This document shows, piece after piece, positions 35,695 through 44,374 of a DNA stretch of 64,000 bases. The notes under the pieces are model-generated. The model saw only the letters and a list, made by a program, of their open reading frames with translations. It was not told the DNA's origin and made no database searches. The stretch is from JAJEAD01 sp965221555. Its GTDB lineage: Bacteria; Pseudomonadota; Gammaproteobacteria; HK1. How positions within the stretch are numbered: position 1 is the stretch's first letter; each line of letters starts with the position of its first letter. The position numbers were made by a program, and so were the translations under genes. Location of the stretch: the NCBI GenBank assembly GCA_965221555.1, contig OZ244895.1, forward strand, positions 2,852,001 through 2,916,000, in the 5' to 3' direction.

Positions 35695-37257
35695 CTAGTC
35701 GCCGACTCGTGTCTTGTACACCACCGTGTTGGTCTCCCCATCCCGGCGGTTGGTCTGGTTGGTGGCCACGGTGATATTGTCCGCGGTGACCGGGAAGGTG
35801 ATGGTTCCGGATACGCGGTGCGGCGGCCCGCCCTCGATCGTCACCACATCGCGGACCCTCAGCACCGTGGTGCCGGAGGGCAGCGTACCGCTCGATCTCA
35901 TTCCGGGCCGCGCCGTGACGCCTTCCTCCGAGGAGAAGCTTATCTCGTACGTGGTCGCCTCCCCGTGGTTCACGAGGAACAGACGCTGGTTGTAGCGCGG
36001 GTCGGTGACCATGTACGGAAGGCGCACCTGGGCGCCGTCCCGACGGATGGAGCCGTAGGTGACGGTGATCATCGCCGGGGCGAAGTCCTGGTTGACGCCG
36101 TCCTTGTAGTCGAACGTGATCTCCGCCTGGTATGGAGCAGTCTCCGGCATCGGAATGGAACCCGTCCTGAGGCTGGGTAACCTCCGGTCACTAGAATGGT
36201 GGCGGGTGAAGTCGTTCACCCAGATGCAAAGGTGCCGGCCGGTTAGGTCTCGAAGAACGTCGGTCCACAATTCCTGCTGCTCGCCCAACTCCTGCCGCTG
36301 GCCGGGACGTTCTCTGATGAGATTGTCCTCATATACCGTGCAAAGCGGATCGGCCGGATACGTGTGGGGCGGGTTTTCCAGCGTCACGAACGAGGGGAAG
36401 GAGAAATCGCCCTTGAGGATGTAAGAGCTGCCGTAAAGACCGTCGGTGGTGTATCCGCCGTCTTCGTAAATATCGTCTTCAACGGCGGCAACGCCATCCG
36501 GTTTCAGGTAGGGCTCGACCGAAACCGTGACCGTGCCCAACGAAGCCCTCATGCGGACGGGCCAGCCACCCCCGCTGTCCACGAACGGACCATCCTTGTA
36601 CCTCAGGTACCCATCGTTGACCGACGCCACGGGATTGATGGGGTTTTCGGTCACGGTCACCGCGAGCTTCGCATCGATCGCGTTCGGGTGGCTCACCTGG
36701 TATTGCTGCGGAACGCCGCCGTCCTGGACCGGATCCGCCCTCACCTCCATCGTGACCGATACGGGCTCGCTCGCCGATATGCCCACCCCGCCGCTCGAAA
36801 CGTCGAGGGTAAGCACCGTATCCGCCGGCAATTCGCTGGCGGGGCTGAGCGTAAAGAGCGCGGTGCTCGCTCCCTTGAACCCGCCGAGCGAGTGCACCAC
36901 GTTCGTTTGGCTTACGTCCGCCCCCGCCGAATCCGTGACTTTGAGAGCGGGGGGCGTGGTCTCATTGATGAACACCAGGTTCTGGAAGATGAACTCCACG
37001 GTGGCATTACGGTTGGCGCCGATCACCAGGCCCAGCTTGGCCTTGACGAGGCCGGTGCCGGCGCTCGTCACCGAGTAGTAGGCGACCTCTTCGTGCGTGG
37101 TGGAGTCCTTCAAGAGCTCCTTGGCGAAGGTGACTGAGGCCTTGCTCTTGTCCTCGGCGTCGAGGTCGGCGGCCGCGTGGGCCACGCCGCTCGCCAGCAG
37201 GGCCAGGGAACCCAGTATGGCCGCCCCGGCAACCCCGAAAGTTCTTCTCCCGAGCAT
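35695..37257 (-). CDS. Secreted protein of unknown function, beta-rich
   Basis: Not recognised as any known family. The 520-residue precursor starts MLGRRTFGVAGAAILGSLAL, a signal peptide with twin arginines (GRRTFG) that could be Sec or Tat, with probable cleavage at AHA-AADL. The mature part is rich in Val, Thr, Ser and Gly in alternating patterns suggesting beta-sandwich modules, and has no transmembrane helix. Only two cysteines are evident (DPLC and RHLC, about 35 residues apart), possibly a disulfide. The start has a strong AAGGAG 6 bp upstream. It is monocistronic: its own TTCG terminator follows and over 500 bp separate it from the next gene. Base composition looks less GC-rich than its neighbours, hinting at a different history. 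Confidence 0.75.
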   Translation of the reverse strand: MLGRRTFGVAGAAILGSLALLASGVAHAAADLDAEDKSKASVTFAKELLKDSTTHEEVAYYSVTSAGTGLVKAKLGLVIGANRNATVEFIFQNLVFINETTPPALKVTDSAGADVSQTNVVHSLGGFKGASTALFTLSPASELPADTVLTLDVSSGGVGISASEPVSVTMEVRADPVQDGGVPQQYQVSHPNAIDAKLAVTVTENPINPVASVNDGYLRYKDGPFVDSGGGWPVRMRASLGTVTVSVEPYLKPDGVAAVEDDIYEDGGYTTDGLYGSSYILKGDFSFPSFVTLENPPHTYPADPLCTVYEDNLIRERPGQRQELGEQQELWTDVLRDLTGRHLCIWVNDFTRHHSSDRRLPSLRTGSIPMPETAPYQAEITFDYKDGVNQDFAPAMITVTYGSIRRDGAQVRLPYMVTDPRYNQRLFLVNHGEATTYEISFSSEEGVTARPGMRSSGTLPSGTTVLRVRDVVTIEGGPPHRVSGTITFPVTADNITVATNQTNRRDGETNTVVYKTRVGD

Positions 37258-37865
37258 GAGGTGCTCCTTATTTGATTTTTGAGTCGGAATTCTGGTTGCG
37301 ATGGATGCTGGCGTGCCAGCCCACTGACCCGCGCTCGAAAGCCCGGGTCATGCGGCGCGGGGCGGATTATCCACGATGCGACACCCGCCGCAAACCCCGC
37401 CGGCGCACCGGGGGTTCGCCACGCGTCTGACGTTGCCCCGAACACACGGAGCTCGACATGGCCGGAGCAGCTCCGATCACACCCCGCAACTGCACCGCAC
37501 GCCCCGGCTTTGAAAAAACTGACCGGCCCACCCAGATCGCCGCGGCGATACCCCCCGGCCCCGCAACGGCACAGACCCTGGCATGGCGCAAGAAACTCCG
37601 TTCACGCCCCGTATCCTCACCGATCGCAGCGTCCCCGGCGCCGAGGTGGTCCTGCGGCGACGCCGCGGCGACAGACATCCGGCACTGAGACGCTCATCGG
37701 CTCGTAATCGTTGTGCCACGATGCCCGCGCGTCCGGCGCCGAAATGGTCTCGCGCCAGCGTGGGAACCGGGTACTGGCGTTGGAACCGGGTAACATAGTG
37801 CGCGGGCACAGGCCGACTCGCAGCACAGAAGTTCAAGGAATCTCCGGGCATGCACGAAGGGATGC
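37258..37865. other. 608-bp intergenic region with an 11-bp direct repeat near emrA
   Basis: Lies between the divergent secreted-protein gene and the EmrA-like gene. Near 37308-37321 there is a small GCTGGC/GCCAGC hairpin in the leader of the secreted-protein gene. Near the other end GGAACCGGGTA occurs twice (37763-37773 and 37782-37792), two turns of helix apart (19 bp), followed by TAACAT, a possible -10 box; this could be an operator-promoter for the efflux genes. No gene was recognised; short open frames here look like noise. Confidence 0.4.
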
Positions 37866-38789
37866 GTGGGGCGAAAGCAAGGCCCCGCTTCGGGCCGCGC
37901 CCCGGTGAGCGGGCGCCGCCGCGGGGTCGCCACTTCGGCTGACACGGTGCCCCCGCGAGGACTTGCAAGCCCCTTGCGCCTGCGCGCGGGCGCGCTGCGC
38001 GCCGCCGTGGTGCTGGTGCTCGTCGCGGGGCTCGCCCTGTGGGGCGCGGGGAAAGTGCGCGAGTCGATGCTTGTGGTGAGCGAGACCGACGCGCGGGTCG
38101 CCGCGGACATGGTGACGGTGAGCAGCCGGGTCGCCGGCCAGGTGGTCGAACGGCCGGCCCGCGACGGGACACGGGTCGCCGAGGGCGATGTCCTCGCGGT
38201 GCTCGATGCGCGCGGCGCCCGGGCACGGCTCGCGGAGCTCGAAGCCGAGCTGCGCCGCCGGGAGGCCGAACTCGCCGTCCACGCATTCGGCAGCGTAGCC
38301 AACGACACCGCGGACCAGGAGCGCGTCGTACTCGAGGCGCAACGCGACGCGGTCCTCGCCCGCATCCGCCGCCAGGAGCTCGACATCGCCTCCCATCGCG
38401 TGACCAGCCCGCTCGCGGGCGTGGTGAGCAAGGTGTTCGTGACGGCGGGGGAGCACGTGCAGCCCGGTCAGCGCATCGCGCTGGTCCACGACCCGCGGAA
38501 GGTGTACGTCCAGGCCAACATCCGCGAGACCGACATCCGCAAGCTCGCGCTCGGCCAGAGCGTGCGCATCGAGGTGGATGCCTATCCGGACCGCGGCTTC
38601 GAAGGGACCCTGAGCGCGATCGGGCTCGCCGCCACCAGCACCTTCGCCCTGCTGCCGAACGCCAAGCCGGGAGGCAGCTTCACCAAGGTCACGCAGCGCT
38701 TTCCGGTGCGCGTCGCGCTCGATGCGGACGGCGAGCGCCTGCTCCCCGGCATGATGGTGGAAGTCTTCATCGACATCACCGATGAGTGA
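37866..38789 (+). CDS. HlyD/EmrA-type membrane fusion protein
   Basis: Periplasmic adaptor of a tripartite or two-part efflux pump, about 307 aa. It has one N-terminal membrane helix (residues about 47-65, AAVVLVLVAGLALWGAG), a lipoyl/biotinyl-like half (VSSRVAGQVVERPARDG), a short coiled coil (about 110-160), the second lipoyl half (HRVTSPLAGVVSKVFV) and a beta-barrel (VYVQANIRETDIRKL). The start is uncertain: GTG 37866 or GTG 37905, both before the helix. Its end overlaps the EmrB-like gene by 8 bp. Confidence 0.85.
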   Translation: MGRKQGPASGRAPVSGRRRGVATSADTVPPRGLASPLRLRAGALRAAVVLVLVAGLALWGAGKVRESMLVVSETDARVAADMVTVSSRVAGQVVERPARDGTRVAEGDVLAVLDARGARARLAELEAELRRREAELAVHAFGSVANDTADQERVVLEAQRDAVLARIRRQELDIASHRVTSPLAGVVSKVFVTAGEHVQPGQRIALVHDPRKVYVQANIRETDIRKLALGQSVRIEVDAYPDRGFEGTLSAIGLAATSTFALLPNAKPGGSFTKVTQRFPVRVALDADGERLLPGMMVEVFIDITDE

Positions 38790-40359
38790 GGCGCCGCGCG
38801 ACGGCGCTCCCCCCGCATCCGGGGGCGACGCGCCGGGCGCTTTCGCGCACCCGTGGCTCGCGACCAGCGCGGTGATGCTCGGCCTCACCTCCAGCATCAT
38901 GGCGTCGACGATGGCCAACGTCGCGATCGCGGACATCATGGGCGCGTTCGGGGCGGGACAGAACCGCGTGCACTGGATAGCCACCGGATTCCTGTGCGCC
39001 ACTACCGTGAGCATGCTGCTGAACGCCTGGTTCGTGCACAACCTCGGACCACGCAACACCTTCCTCATCGCGGCCGCGGTGTTCGCGCTGGCGAGCGTCA
39101 TGGGTCAGTTCGCCCCCACCTTCGAAGGGGTGGTGGCGGCGCGGGTGATCCAGGGCGCCGCCACCGGCGTGCTGCAACCCTTGAGCCTGAGCGTCATCTT
39201 CACGGTGTTTCCGGCCCACGAGCGGGGCAAGGCGCTCGGCTTCTTCGGGATCGGGGTGATGCTGGGGCCGGCGCTCGGCCCCATCTACGGCGGCCTCATC
39301 ATCGACCTCCTGGACTGGCGCTACGTGTTCGCGGGCCCGCTGCCCTTCATGGCGCTGGGCGCGGCGATCGGCGCGCGCTTCCTGCCGCGTCGCCGCGCGA
39401 GCGCGTCGCGGGCGCGCCTCAACTGGGTGAGCCTCGGGCTCGCCACCATCGCCATCACCTGCTTCCTGAACGGCGTCACGACCGGACAGCAGCAGGGCTG
39501 GGACTCCAACGCGGTGCTGGCGCTGCTCATCGTCTCGGCGATCGCGACGCTGGTCTTCATCGAGGTGGAGCTTCGCACCGAGCATCCCCTGCTCAACGTC
39601 AGGCTCTTCACCGATCGCTCCTTCCTGGTGACCACGCTGGTCGGCTTCGTCTTCGGGGCCGGCATGTTCGCCTCCTTCTACCTGATGCCGGTGTTCGTGC
39701 GCACCGTGCAGGGCTTCACCGGCACCCGGGCGGGCGGCCTGCTCCTCCTCGGCGAGCTCGCCACCTTCGCGGTCTTCCCCATCGCGGGCTGGCTGGTGCA
39801 ACGCTACAACCCGGCGTGGCCGGTGCTCGGCGGCACCCTGCTCTTCGGGCTCTCCTCCCTCGCCCTCTCGACCATCGACTCCGACACCTCATTCGCAACG
39901 CTCGTGGTGCTGATCGCACTCGGGCGCATCGGGCTCGGGCTCGCCCTCCCCGCGCTCACCGCGGCCGGTCTTGCGCACCTTGGCCCCGAGCTGGTCGCCT
40001 ACGGCGCAGGGACCATGAACTTCATCCGCATGCTCGGCGGCGCGATGGGCGTGAACTGCATCGCGATCACCCTGGACATGCGCTCCGCCCACTACTTCGA
40101 CCTGCTCGCCGCCACCCAGCAGAGCCTGCGCGGCGCGACCGGGGCGCTGGTCGAGGGCGTCGCCGAGCGCTTCGGACAGGGCGGGCTCCCCCTCTCCGAG
40201 CGGCTGCCCCACGCGCTCGCCTACCTTCAGGAGACGATCGCGGCCGGCGCCGACGCGCTCTCCTTCCAGGATGCCTACCTCGTGCTCGCGGTGGCCTTCG
40301 GCCTCGCGACCCTGTGCGCCCTCACCCTGCCGCGCCACACCCCGGTCCGGCAGGGGTGA
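38782..40359 (+). CDS. DHA2-family MFS efflux transporter (EmrB-like)
   Basis: Proton-driven drug exporter of 525 aa with about 14 predicted helices. LNAWFVHNLGPRNTFL is the loop 2-3 region and GIGVMLGPALGPIYGGLI the antiporter motif C. It partners the adaptor encoded immediately upstream as in EmrAB. No outer-membrane TolC homologue is adjacent. The nitrile hydratase operon starts 107 bp downstream on the same strand, so export of nitriles, amides or unrelated toxicants are all possible. Confidence 0.88.
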   Translation: MSEAPRDGAPPASGGDAPGAFAHPWLATSAVMLGLTSSIMASTMANVAIADIMGAFGAGQNRVHWIATGFLCATTVSMLLNAWFVHNLGPRNTFLIAAAVFALASVMGQFAPTFEGVVAARVIQGAATGVLQPLSLSVIFTVFPAHERGKALGFFGIGVMLGPALGPIYGGLIIDLLDWRYVFAGPLPFMALGAAIGARFLPRRRASASRARLNWVSLGLATIAITCFLNGVTTGQQQGWDSNAVLALLIVSAIATLVFIEVELRTEHPLLNVRLFTDRSFLVTTLVGFVFGAGMFASFYLMPVFVRTVQGFTGTRAGGLLLLGELATFAVFPIAGWLVQRYNPAWPVLGGTLLFGLSSLALSTIDSDTSFATLVVLIALGRIGLGLALPALTAAGLAHLGPELVAYGAGTMNFIRMLGGAMGVNCIAITLDMRSAHYFDLLAATQQSLRGATGALVEGVAERFGQGGLPLSERLPHALAYLQETIAAGADALSFQDAYLVLAVAFGLATLCALTLPRHTPVRQG

Positions 40360-40466
40360 GCGCGGTGCCGGCCCACCCCACGCCACGATCGCTTCCCGGC
40401 ATCGGGCGCGGCTTGGTGGTGCGCGACCGGGCGGTGTAGATTGGCGAGAGGCGCCCGAGCACCCCG

Positions 40467-41090
40467 ATGGCCGACGATCACCACCCCCACCCGCACCCCG
40501 CGCCGCGGCTCGCCGATCCGCAGCTACGGGTCCGGGCACTTCAATCGCTGCTCACCGAGAAGGGGCTGGTCGAGCCCGCCGCGCTCGACACCATCGTCGA
40601 CTTCTACGAGAACCGGGTCGGGCCGCGCAACGGCGCCCGGGTCGTCGCCCGGGCCTGGACGGACCGCGAGTTCAAGCGGCGCCTCCTGCGCGAGGCGGGT
40701 GCGACCATCGCGGAGCTCGGCTTCGTGGGGAGCCAGGGCGAGCACATGACGGTGGTGGAGAACACCCCCGAAGTCCACAACATGGTGGTGTGCACGCTGT
40801 GCTCGTGCTACCCGTGGCCCACGCTGGGGCTTCCCCCGGTGTGGTACAAGTCCCCCTCTTACCGCTCCCGCGCGGTCGCCGACCCCCGCGGGGTACTGGA
40901 AGAGTTCGGGGTCCGCCTGCCCGAAGAAGTCGAAGTCCGGGTCTGGGACAGCACCGCGGAGATGCGCTATCTCGTCCTGCCCCGGCGCCCGGCCGGGACC
41001 GAGGGCATGAGCGAAGCGGCGCTCGCCGGGCTGGTGACGCGCGATGCGATGATCGGCGTCGCCCTCGCTCGCGCCCCCGACGGGCGCTGA
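40467..41090 (+). CDS. nthA: Nitrile hydratase alpha subunit, cobalt type
   Basis: Catalytic subunit converting nitriles to amides. The 207-aa protein has the metal-binding motif VCTLCSC at residues 108-114 (Cys109, Cys112, Ser113, Cys114), in which the two later cysteines are normally oxidised. Thr after the first Cys marks the cobalt class; iron enzymes have VCSLCSC. Other family traits are FKRRLLREAGATIAELG, VVENTPEVHNMVVCT and WYKSPSYRSRAV. The N-terminus has a His/Pro-rich tail (HHPHPHPAP). The beta gene follows after 4 bp. Confidence 0.94.
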   Translation: MADDHHPHPHPAPRLADPQLRVRALQSLLTEKGLVEPAALDTIVDFYENRVGPRNGARVVARAWTDREFKRRLLREAGATIAELGFVGSQGEHMTVVENTPEVHNMVVCTLCSCYPWPTLGLPPVWYKSPSYRSRAVADPRGVLEEFGVRLPEEVEVRVWDSTAEMRYLVLPRRPAGTEGMSEAALAGLVTRDAMIGVALARAPDGR

Positions 41091-41094
41091 TCCG

Positions 41095-41769
41095 GTGAAC
41101 GGAGTACACGACCTCGGCGGCATGCACGGCTACCCGGAGCTCGGCTACGAGCGCGACGAGCCCACCTTCCACCACGAGTGGGAGCGGCGCTGCTTCGCGC
41201 TCAACTTCGCGGTGGACGCGCTCGGCCGGTGGAACCTCGACATGTGGCGGCATGCGGTGGAGCGGATGGACCCGCACGAATACCTGACCACGAGCTACTA
41301 CGAGCACTGGCTCCATGCGATGGAGACCCTGCTCGTCGAACACGCTCTGCTGACCCGCGAGGAGCTCGAAGCCCGCCTCGCCGGCGACTTCTCCGCGGTG
41401 TCGCCGGCACCAGGGCAGCCGGCGGCGCTCGCGGCGGCCGAAGTCGAGGCGGCTCTCTTCCAGGGCGAGCCCGCGGCGCGCGATATCGAGCGACCCGCCC
41501 GCTTCCGGCCCGGTGATCGCGTGCGCACCGCCAACATGCACCCGGAGGGGCACACGCGCCTGCCCCGCTACGCCCGGGCGAAGTGCGGCACCGTGCGCGA
41601 CGACCGCGGCGTGCACCTCTTTCCCGACCGGCGCGCGGCCGGACACAACGACGCCGCGGAACGACTCTACGGCGTCGAGTTCAGCGCCCGGGAGCTCTGG
41701 GGCGAAGACGCGCCCCCTCGCGACACGGTGCGCCTCGACCTCTGGGAAAGCTACCTGGAAGCGGTGTGA
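41095..41769 (+). CDS. nthB: Nitrile hydratase beta subunit
   Basis: Partner of the alpha subunit, 224 aa, starting at a GTG. The diagnostic MNGVHDLGGMHGY start is followed by WERRCFALNFAV, the DMWRHAVERMDPHEYLTTSYYEHWL segment and the C-terminal barrel (FRPGDRVRTANMHPEGHTRLPRYARAKCGTV) that carries arginines contacting the oxidised metal cysteines. Length is usual. The stop overlaps the accessory gene's GTG. Confidence 0.94.
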   Translation: MNGVHDLGGMHGYPELGYERDEPTFHHEWERRCFALNFAVDALGRWNLDMWRHAVERMDPHEYLTTSYYEHWLHAMETLLVEHALLTREELEARLAGDFSAVSPAPGQPAALAAAEVEAALFQGEPAARDIERPARFRPGDRVRTANMHPEGHTRLPRYARAKCGTVRDDRGVHLFPDRRAAGHNDAAERLYGVEFSARELWGEDAPPRDTVRLDLWESYLEAV

Positions 41770-42167
41770 GCCCTTCCCGCGAGCCGGTACCCCTCGACGC
41801 CCTTCCCGCGATACCGCGAGACGAAGAAGGCCCGGTGTTCGCCGCGCCGTGGGAGGCGCAGGCCTTCGCGATGGCGGTGGAGCTCCACGCCCGCGGCGCC
41901 TTCACCTGGCCGGAGTGGAGCGAGGCGCTGGGGCGCGAGATCGCGTCCGAGCCGGTGCGCGACGGCGACCGCGACGGCGCCAAGGGCTACTACGAGCACT
42001 GGCTGGCGGCGCTCGAAGGTCTGGTGACGCGCAAGCGCCTGGCCACCGGCGCGGAGCTCGCGACCCGCAGGGCGACGTGGAAGGCGGCGGCCGAGGCCAC
42101 ACCCCACGGAGAGCCCATCGTGCTTGACGCGGCCGCGCGGGCCGCGGAGGGCTCCCCCGACTCCTGA
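41766..42167 (+). CDS. Nitrile hydratase accessory protein (cobalt incorporation, P14K type)
   Basis: Small protein of 133 aa beginning at a GTG overlapping nthB. It resembles the N-terminal half of the beta subunit (FAAPWEAQAFAMAVELHARGAFTWPEWSEALG, YYEHWLAALEGLV), as known for the accessory proteins that bring cobalt to the alpha subunit by subunit swapping. It contains no cysteine. The alpha-beta-accessory order is the usual cobalt arrangement. No amidase and no cobalt transporter lie nearby. Confidence 0.88.
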   Translation: MSPSREPVPLDALPAIPRDEEGPVFAAPWEAQAFAMAVELHARGAFTWPEWSEALGREIASEPVRDGDRDGAKGYYEHWLAALEGLVTRKRLATGAELATRRATWKAAAEATPHGEPIVLDAAARAAEGSPDS

Positions 42168-42187
42168 CCGGCGCCCGGCGGGCGGCG

Positions 42188-43114
42188 CTATCGCGTCACG
42201 CGGATCGCGGCCGCCTCTTCCTCGAAGCGATCGACCTCGGCGCCCAGCCACTCGCGAAACAGCTCGACCGCGCTGCGGCGCAGGTGCAGGCTGGGGTAGA
42301 CGAGCCAGTACGCGCGAAAGCGAATCCCCTCCAAGGCCGGGAACATCGGCACCAGTGTGCCGTCCTTGAGCTCCTCGCTCGCCAGGCTGACGCTGTCGAG
42401 GACGACGCCGAGACCCGCCTTCGCCGCCTCCATCGACATGAAGGTCCGATCGAAACGAAGTCCGGGCGCGGCGTCGATCTCGAAGAACCGGTTCAGGGCG
42501 AGCCAGTCCTCCCACTTCGCCGACGACTTGACGGTGTGGATCAGCCGGCACGCGCGCAGACAATCGAGCGGCCGTTCCCGCAGCGCGAAGGCGGGATAGT
42601 CGGGGCTGCACAGCGGCACGTCGAGATCGTGGGTCAGGGGCTCGACGGTGAGCCCCGGCCAGCTCCCGTCCCCGTAGCGGATGTCGAGGTCCACGTTCTC
42701 GCGCTCGAAGTCGGTCAGCTCGGGGGTCGCGTCGACGTGCAGATCGATGTCGGGGTGCGCGCGGATGAACTTCGGCAGCCTCGGCATGAGCCACTTCCAG
42801 CCGAAGCTCGGCGCAACCCGCACCACGAGCGGGCGGGTTCGCTGCTTCAGCGAGACGTCCTGCTCGGCGCGGCGCAGCAGCTTGAGCGCGCGATTGGCGG
42901 ACAGGAACATCCGCTCGCCCGCCTCGGTGAGGACCAGGCGCCGGTTCAGGCGACGGAACAGCTTCACGCCGAGTCGCTGCTCGAGACTCTTGAGCTGCTG
43001 GCTCACGGCCGAGGGCGTGACGTGGAGCTCCTCCGCCGCGGTCGCGAGGCGCCCCTGACGCGCGACGCACTCGAAGTACACGAGCATGTTCATGGTGCGT
43101 GGCGCGGGCATCAC
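42188..43114 (-). CDS. LysR-type regulator (GcvA-like), probable regulator of the TRAP operon
   Basis: DNA-binding regulator of 308 aa: N-terminal winged helix (residues about 8-66, GRLATAAEELHVTPSAVSQQLKSLE) and a periplasmic-binding-like effector domain from about 95. The subgroup resembles GcvA (RYGDGSWPGLTVEPL, MSMEAAKAGLGVVLDS). It is convergent with the nitrile hydratase operon (20 bp apart) and divergent from dctP, so the TRAP-transketolase operon is its likely target. The effector is unknown; presumably the transported acid or a product. Confidence 0.88.
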   Translation of the reverse strand: MMPAPRTMNMLVYFECVARQGRLATAAEELHVTPSAVSQQLKSLEQRLGVKLFRRLNRRLVLTEAGERMFLSANRALKLLRRAEQDVSLKQRTRPLVVRVAPSFGWKWLMPRLPKFIRAHPDIDLHVDATPELTDFERENVDLDIRYGDGSWPGLTVEPLTHDLDVPLCSPDYPAFALRERPLDCLRACRLIHTVKSSAKWEDWLALNRFFEIDAAPGLRFDRTFMSMEAAKAGLGVVLDSVSLASEELKDGTLVPMFPALEGIRFRAYWLVYPSLHLRRSAVELFREWLGAEVDRFEEEAAAIRVTR

Positions 43115-43164
43115 GGTATCTCTATTACTTAAGCTCTGCTGAACATTAACGAAGAAAAACGAAA

Positions 43165-43194
43165 TTGAAAATGCGCACTTTCTGCCCGTTTAAT
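43165..43194 (+). promoter_or_regulatory. Candidate sigma-70 promoter of the TRAP operon in an AT-rich divergent region
   Basis: TTGAAA (43165-43170) and TTTAAT (43189-43194) are 18 bp apart in a conspicuously AT-rich island (about 43115-43230) between lysR and dctP, in an otherwise very GC-rich window. ATTAACGAAGAAAAACGAAAT nearby offers T-N11-A-like sites for a LysR regulator. The dctP start has GAGAGGAG 8 bp upstream, and the leader would be about 135 nt. Confidence 0.4.
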
Positions 43195-43337
43195 CGTATC
43201 CGGGCATAGAGAGCTGAAGTCCGTCTAAACCGAGGCCGAGATTTGAGCCTTGTCACAACGCCGGGTCCGGCGCTCGCGGCGCCACGACGGCGACCCCGTC
43301 GAAACCCGGTAACCGGATAACGAGAGGAGTGATAGTC

Positions 43338-44360
43338 ATGCACACGCACCCAGGCGAAAACCGCAGGCCAGCGCTGTCCGTGCTCGGCCGGCGCGTGGTG
43401 GCCACCGTCGCGCTCGGCGTACTGGTCGCCTCGGCGCACGCCGACGAAATCGTGATCGGCACGAACGGCAAGCCCGGCAACCCGCGGGTAACCGCGGCGG
43501 AGATGTTCGGCGACATGCTCGAGCAGCGCTCCAGAGGCAAGTACACGGTCAAGGTCGCGCACTCCGCGACACTGGGCGACGACCGGCAGATGCTCAAGTC
43601 GGTACGGCTTGGCACCATGCACATCACGGTCAACTCCGACGGCCCGGTGGCCGAGATCGTTCCCGAACTCGCCGCCTTCGGGCTGCCCTACCTCTTCTCC
43701 AGCCTGCCCGCGGCGTGGGAGGTGCTCGACGGCCCGATCGGCAACGAGCTCGCGGCGACTCTGGAAACGAAGGGCTACGTCGTGCTCGCCTGGTGGGACA
43801 ACGGCATTCGCAAGATCACCCACGTCAGCAAGCCGATCGCCACCCCCGAGGACATCAAGGGGATGAAGATCCGAACCCCCCAGAGCCAGGTCACGATCGA
43901 CGCGTTCCAGGCGCTTGGCGCCAACCCGGCGCCGCTCGCCTTCTCCGAGCTTCCCGCGGCGCTGCAAAGCGGCGTGTTCGAGGGTCAGGAGAACCCGCTT
44001 GCGAACATCTACTCGTCGAAGCTCCACGAACTGACGCCGTACATCGCGAAGTCGAACCACAAGTACGAGATGACTCCGGTCCTCGCATCCCAGCGCTGGT
44101 GGGACAAGCTCTCGGCCGAGGATCAGGCCTTGATCCGTGAGGTCGCCGACGCCGCCACCTGGTACAACCGCGGCTACTTCCTGGTCAACGACGCCCAGCT
44201 CGAGCAGACGCTCATGGACGCCGGCGCGCTGTTCAACGAGGTCGACTCCGACGCGTTCAAGGAGGCCACGGCCGGCGTCTACGACAAGTGGGCCGGCGAG
44301 ATCGGCGACATCGTGCCTCGTATCCAGAGCGCGGCCGCCGAAGCGCAAAGCACGCAGTGA
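43338..44360 (+). CDS. TRAP transporter substrate-binding protein (DctP family)
   Basis: Periplasmic receptor of a TRAP importer for a small organic acid, 340 aa with a Sec signal peptide (VVATVALGVLVASAHA, cleavage near AHA-DE). DctP-fold traits are VKVAHSATLGDDRQMLKSVRLG, GLPYLFSS, the carboxylate-binding arginine segment GMKIRTPQSQV, and GVFEGQENPLANI. The ATG at 43338 is preferred to a GTG 9 bp earlier because the Shine-Dalgarno GAGAGGAG is 8 bp away. It heads the operon dctP-dctQ-dctM-transketolase-dehydrogenase. Confidence 0.92.
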   Translation: MHTHPGENRRPALSVLGRRVVATVALGVLVASAHADEIVIGTNGKPGNPRVTAAEMFGDMLEQRSRGKYTVKVAHSATLGDDRQMLKSVRLGTMHITVNSDGPVAEIVPELAAFGLPYLFSSLPAAWEVLDGPIGNELAATLETKGYVVLAWWDNGIRKITHVSKPIATPEDIKGMKIRTPQSQVTIDAFQALGANPAPLAFSELPAALQSGVFEGQENPLANIYSSKLHELTPYIAKSNHKYEMTPVLASQRWWDKLSAEDQALIREVADAATWYNRGYFLVNDAQLEQTLMDAGALFNEVDSDAFKEATAGVYDKWAGEIGDIVPRIQSAAAEAQSTQ

Positions 44361-44374
44361 CCGGAGCGCGAGCG

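Noticed and set aside
37583..37798. Possible small gene in the 608-bp gap before emrA
   Set aside because: Arg-rich composition, no ribosome-binding site, no recognisable product; likely chance in GC-rich DNA.
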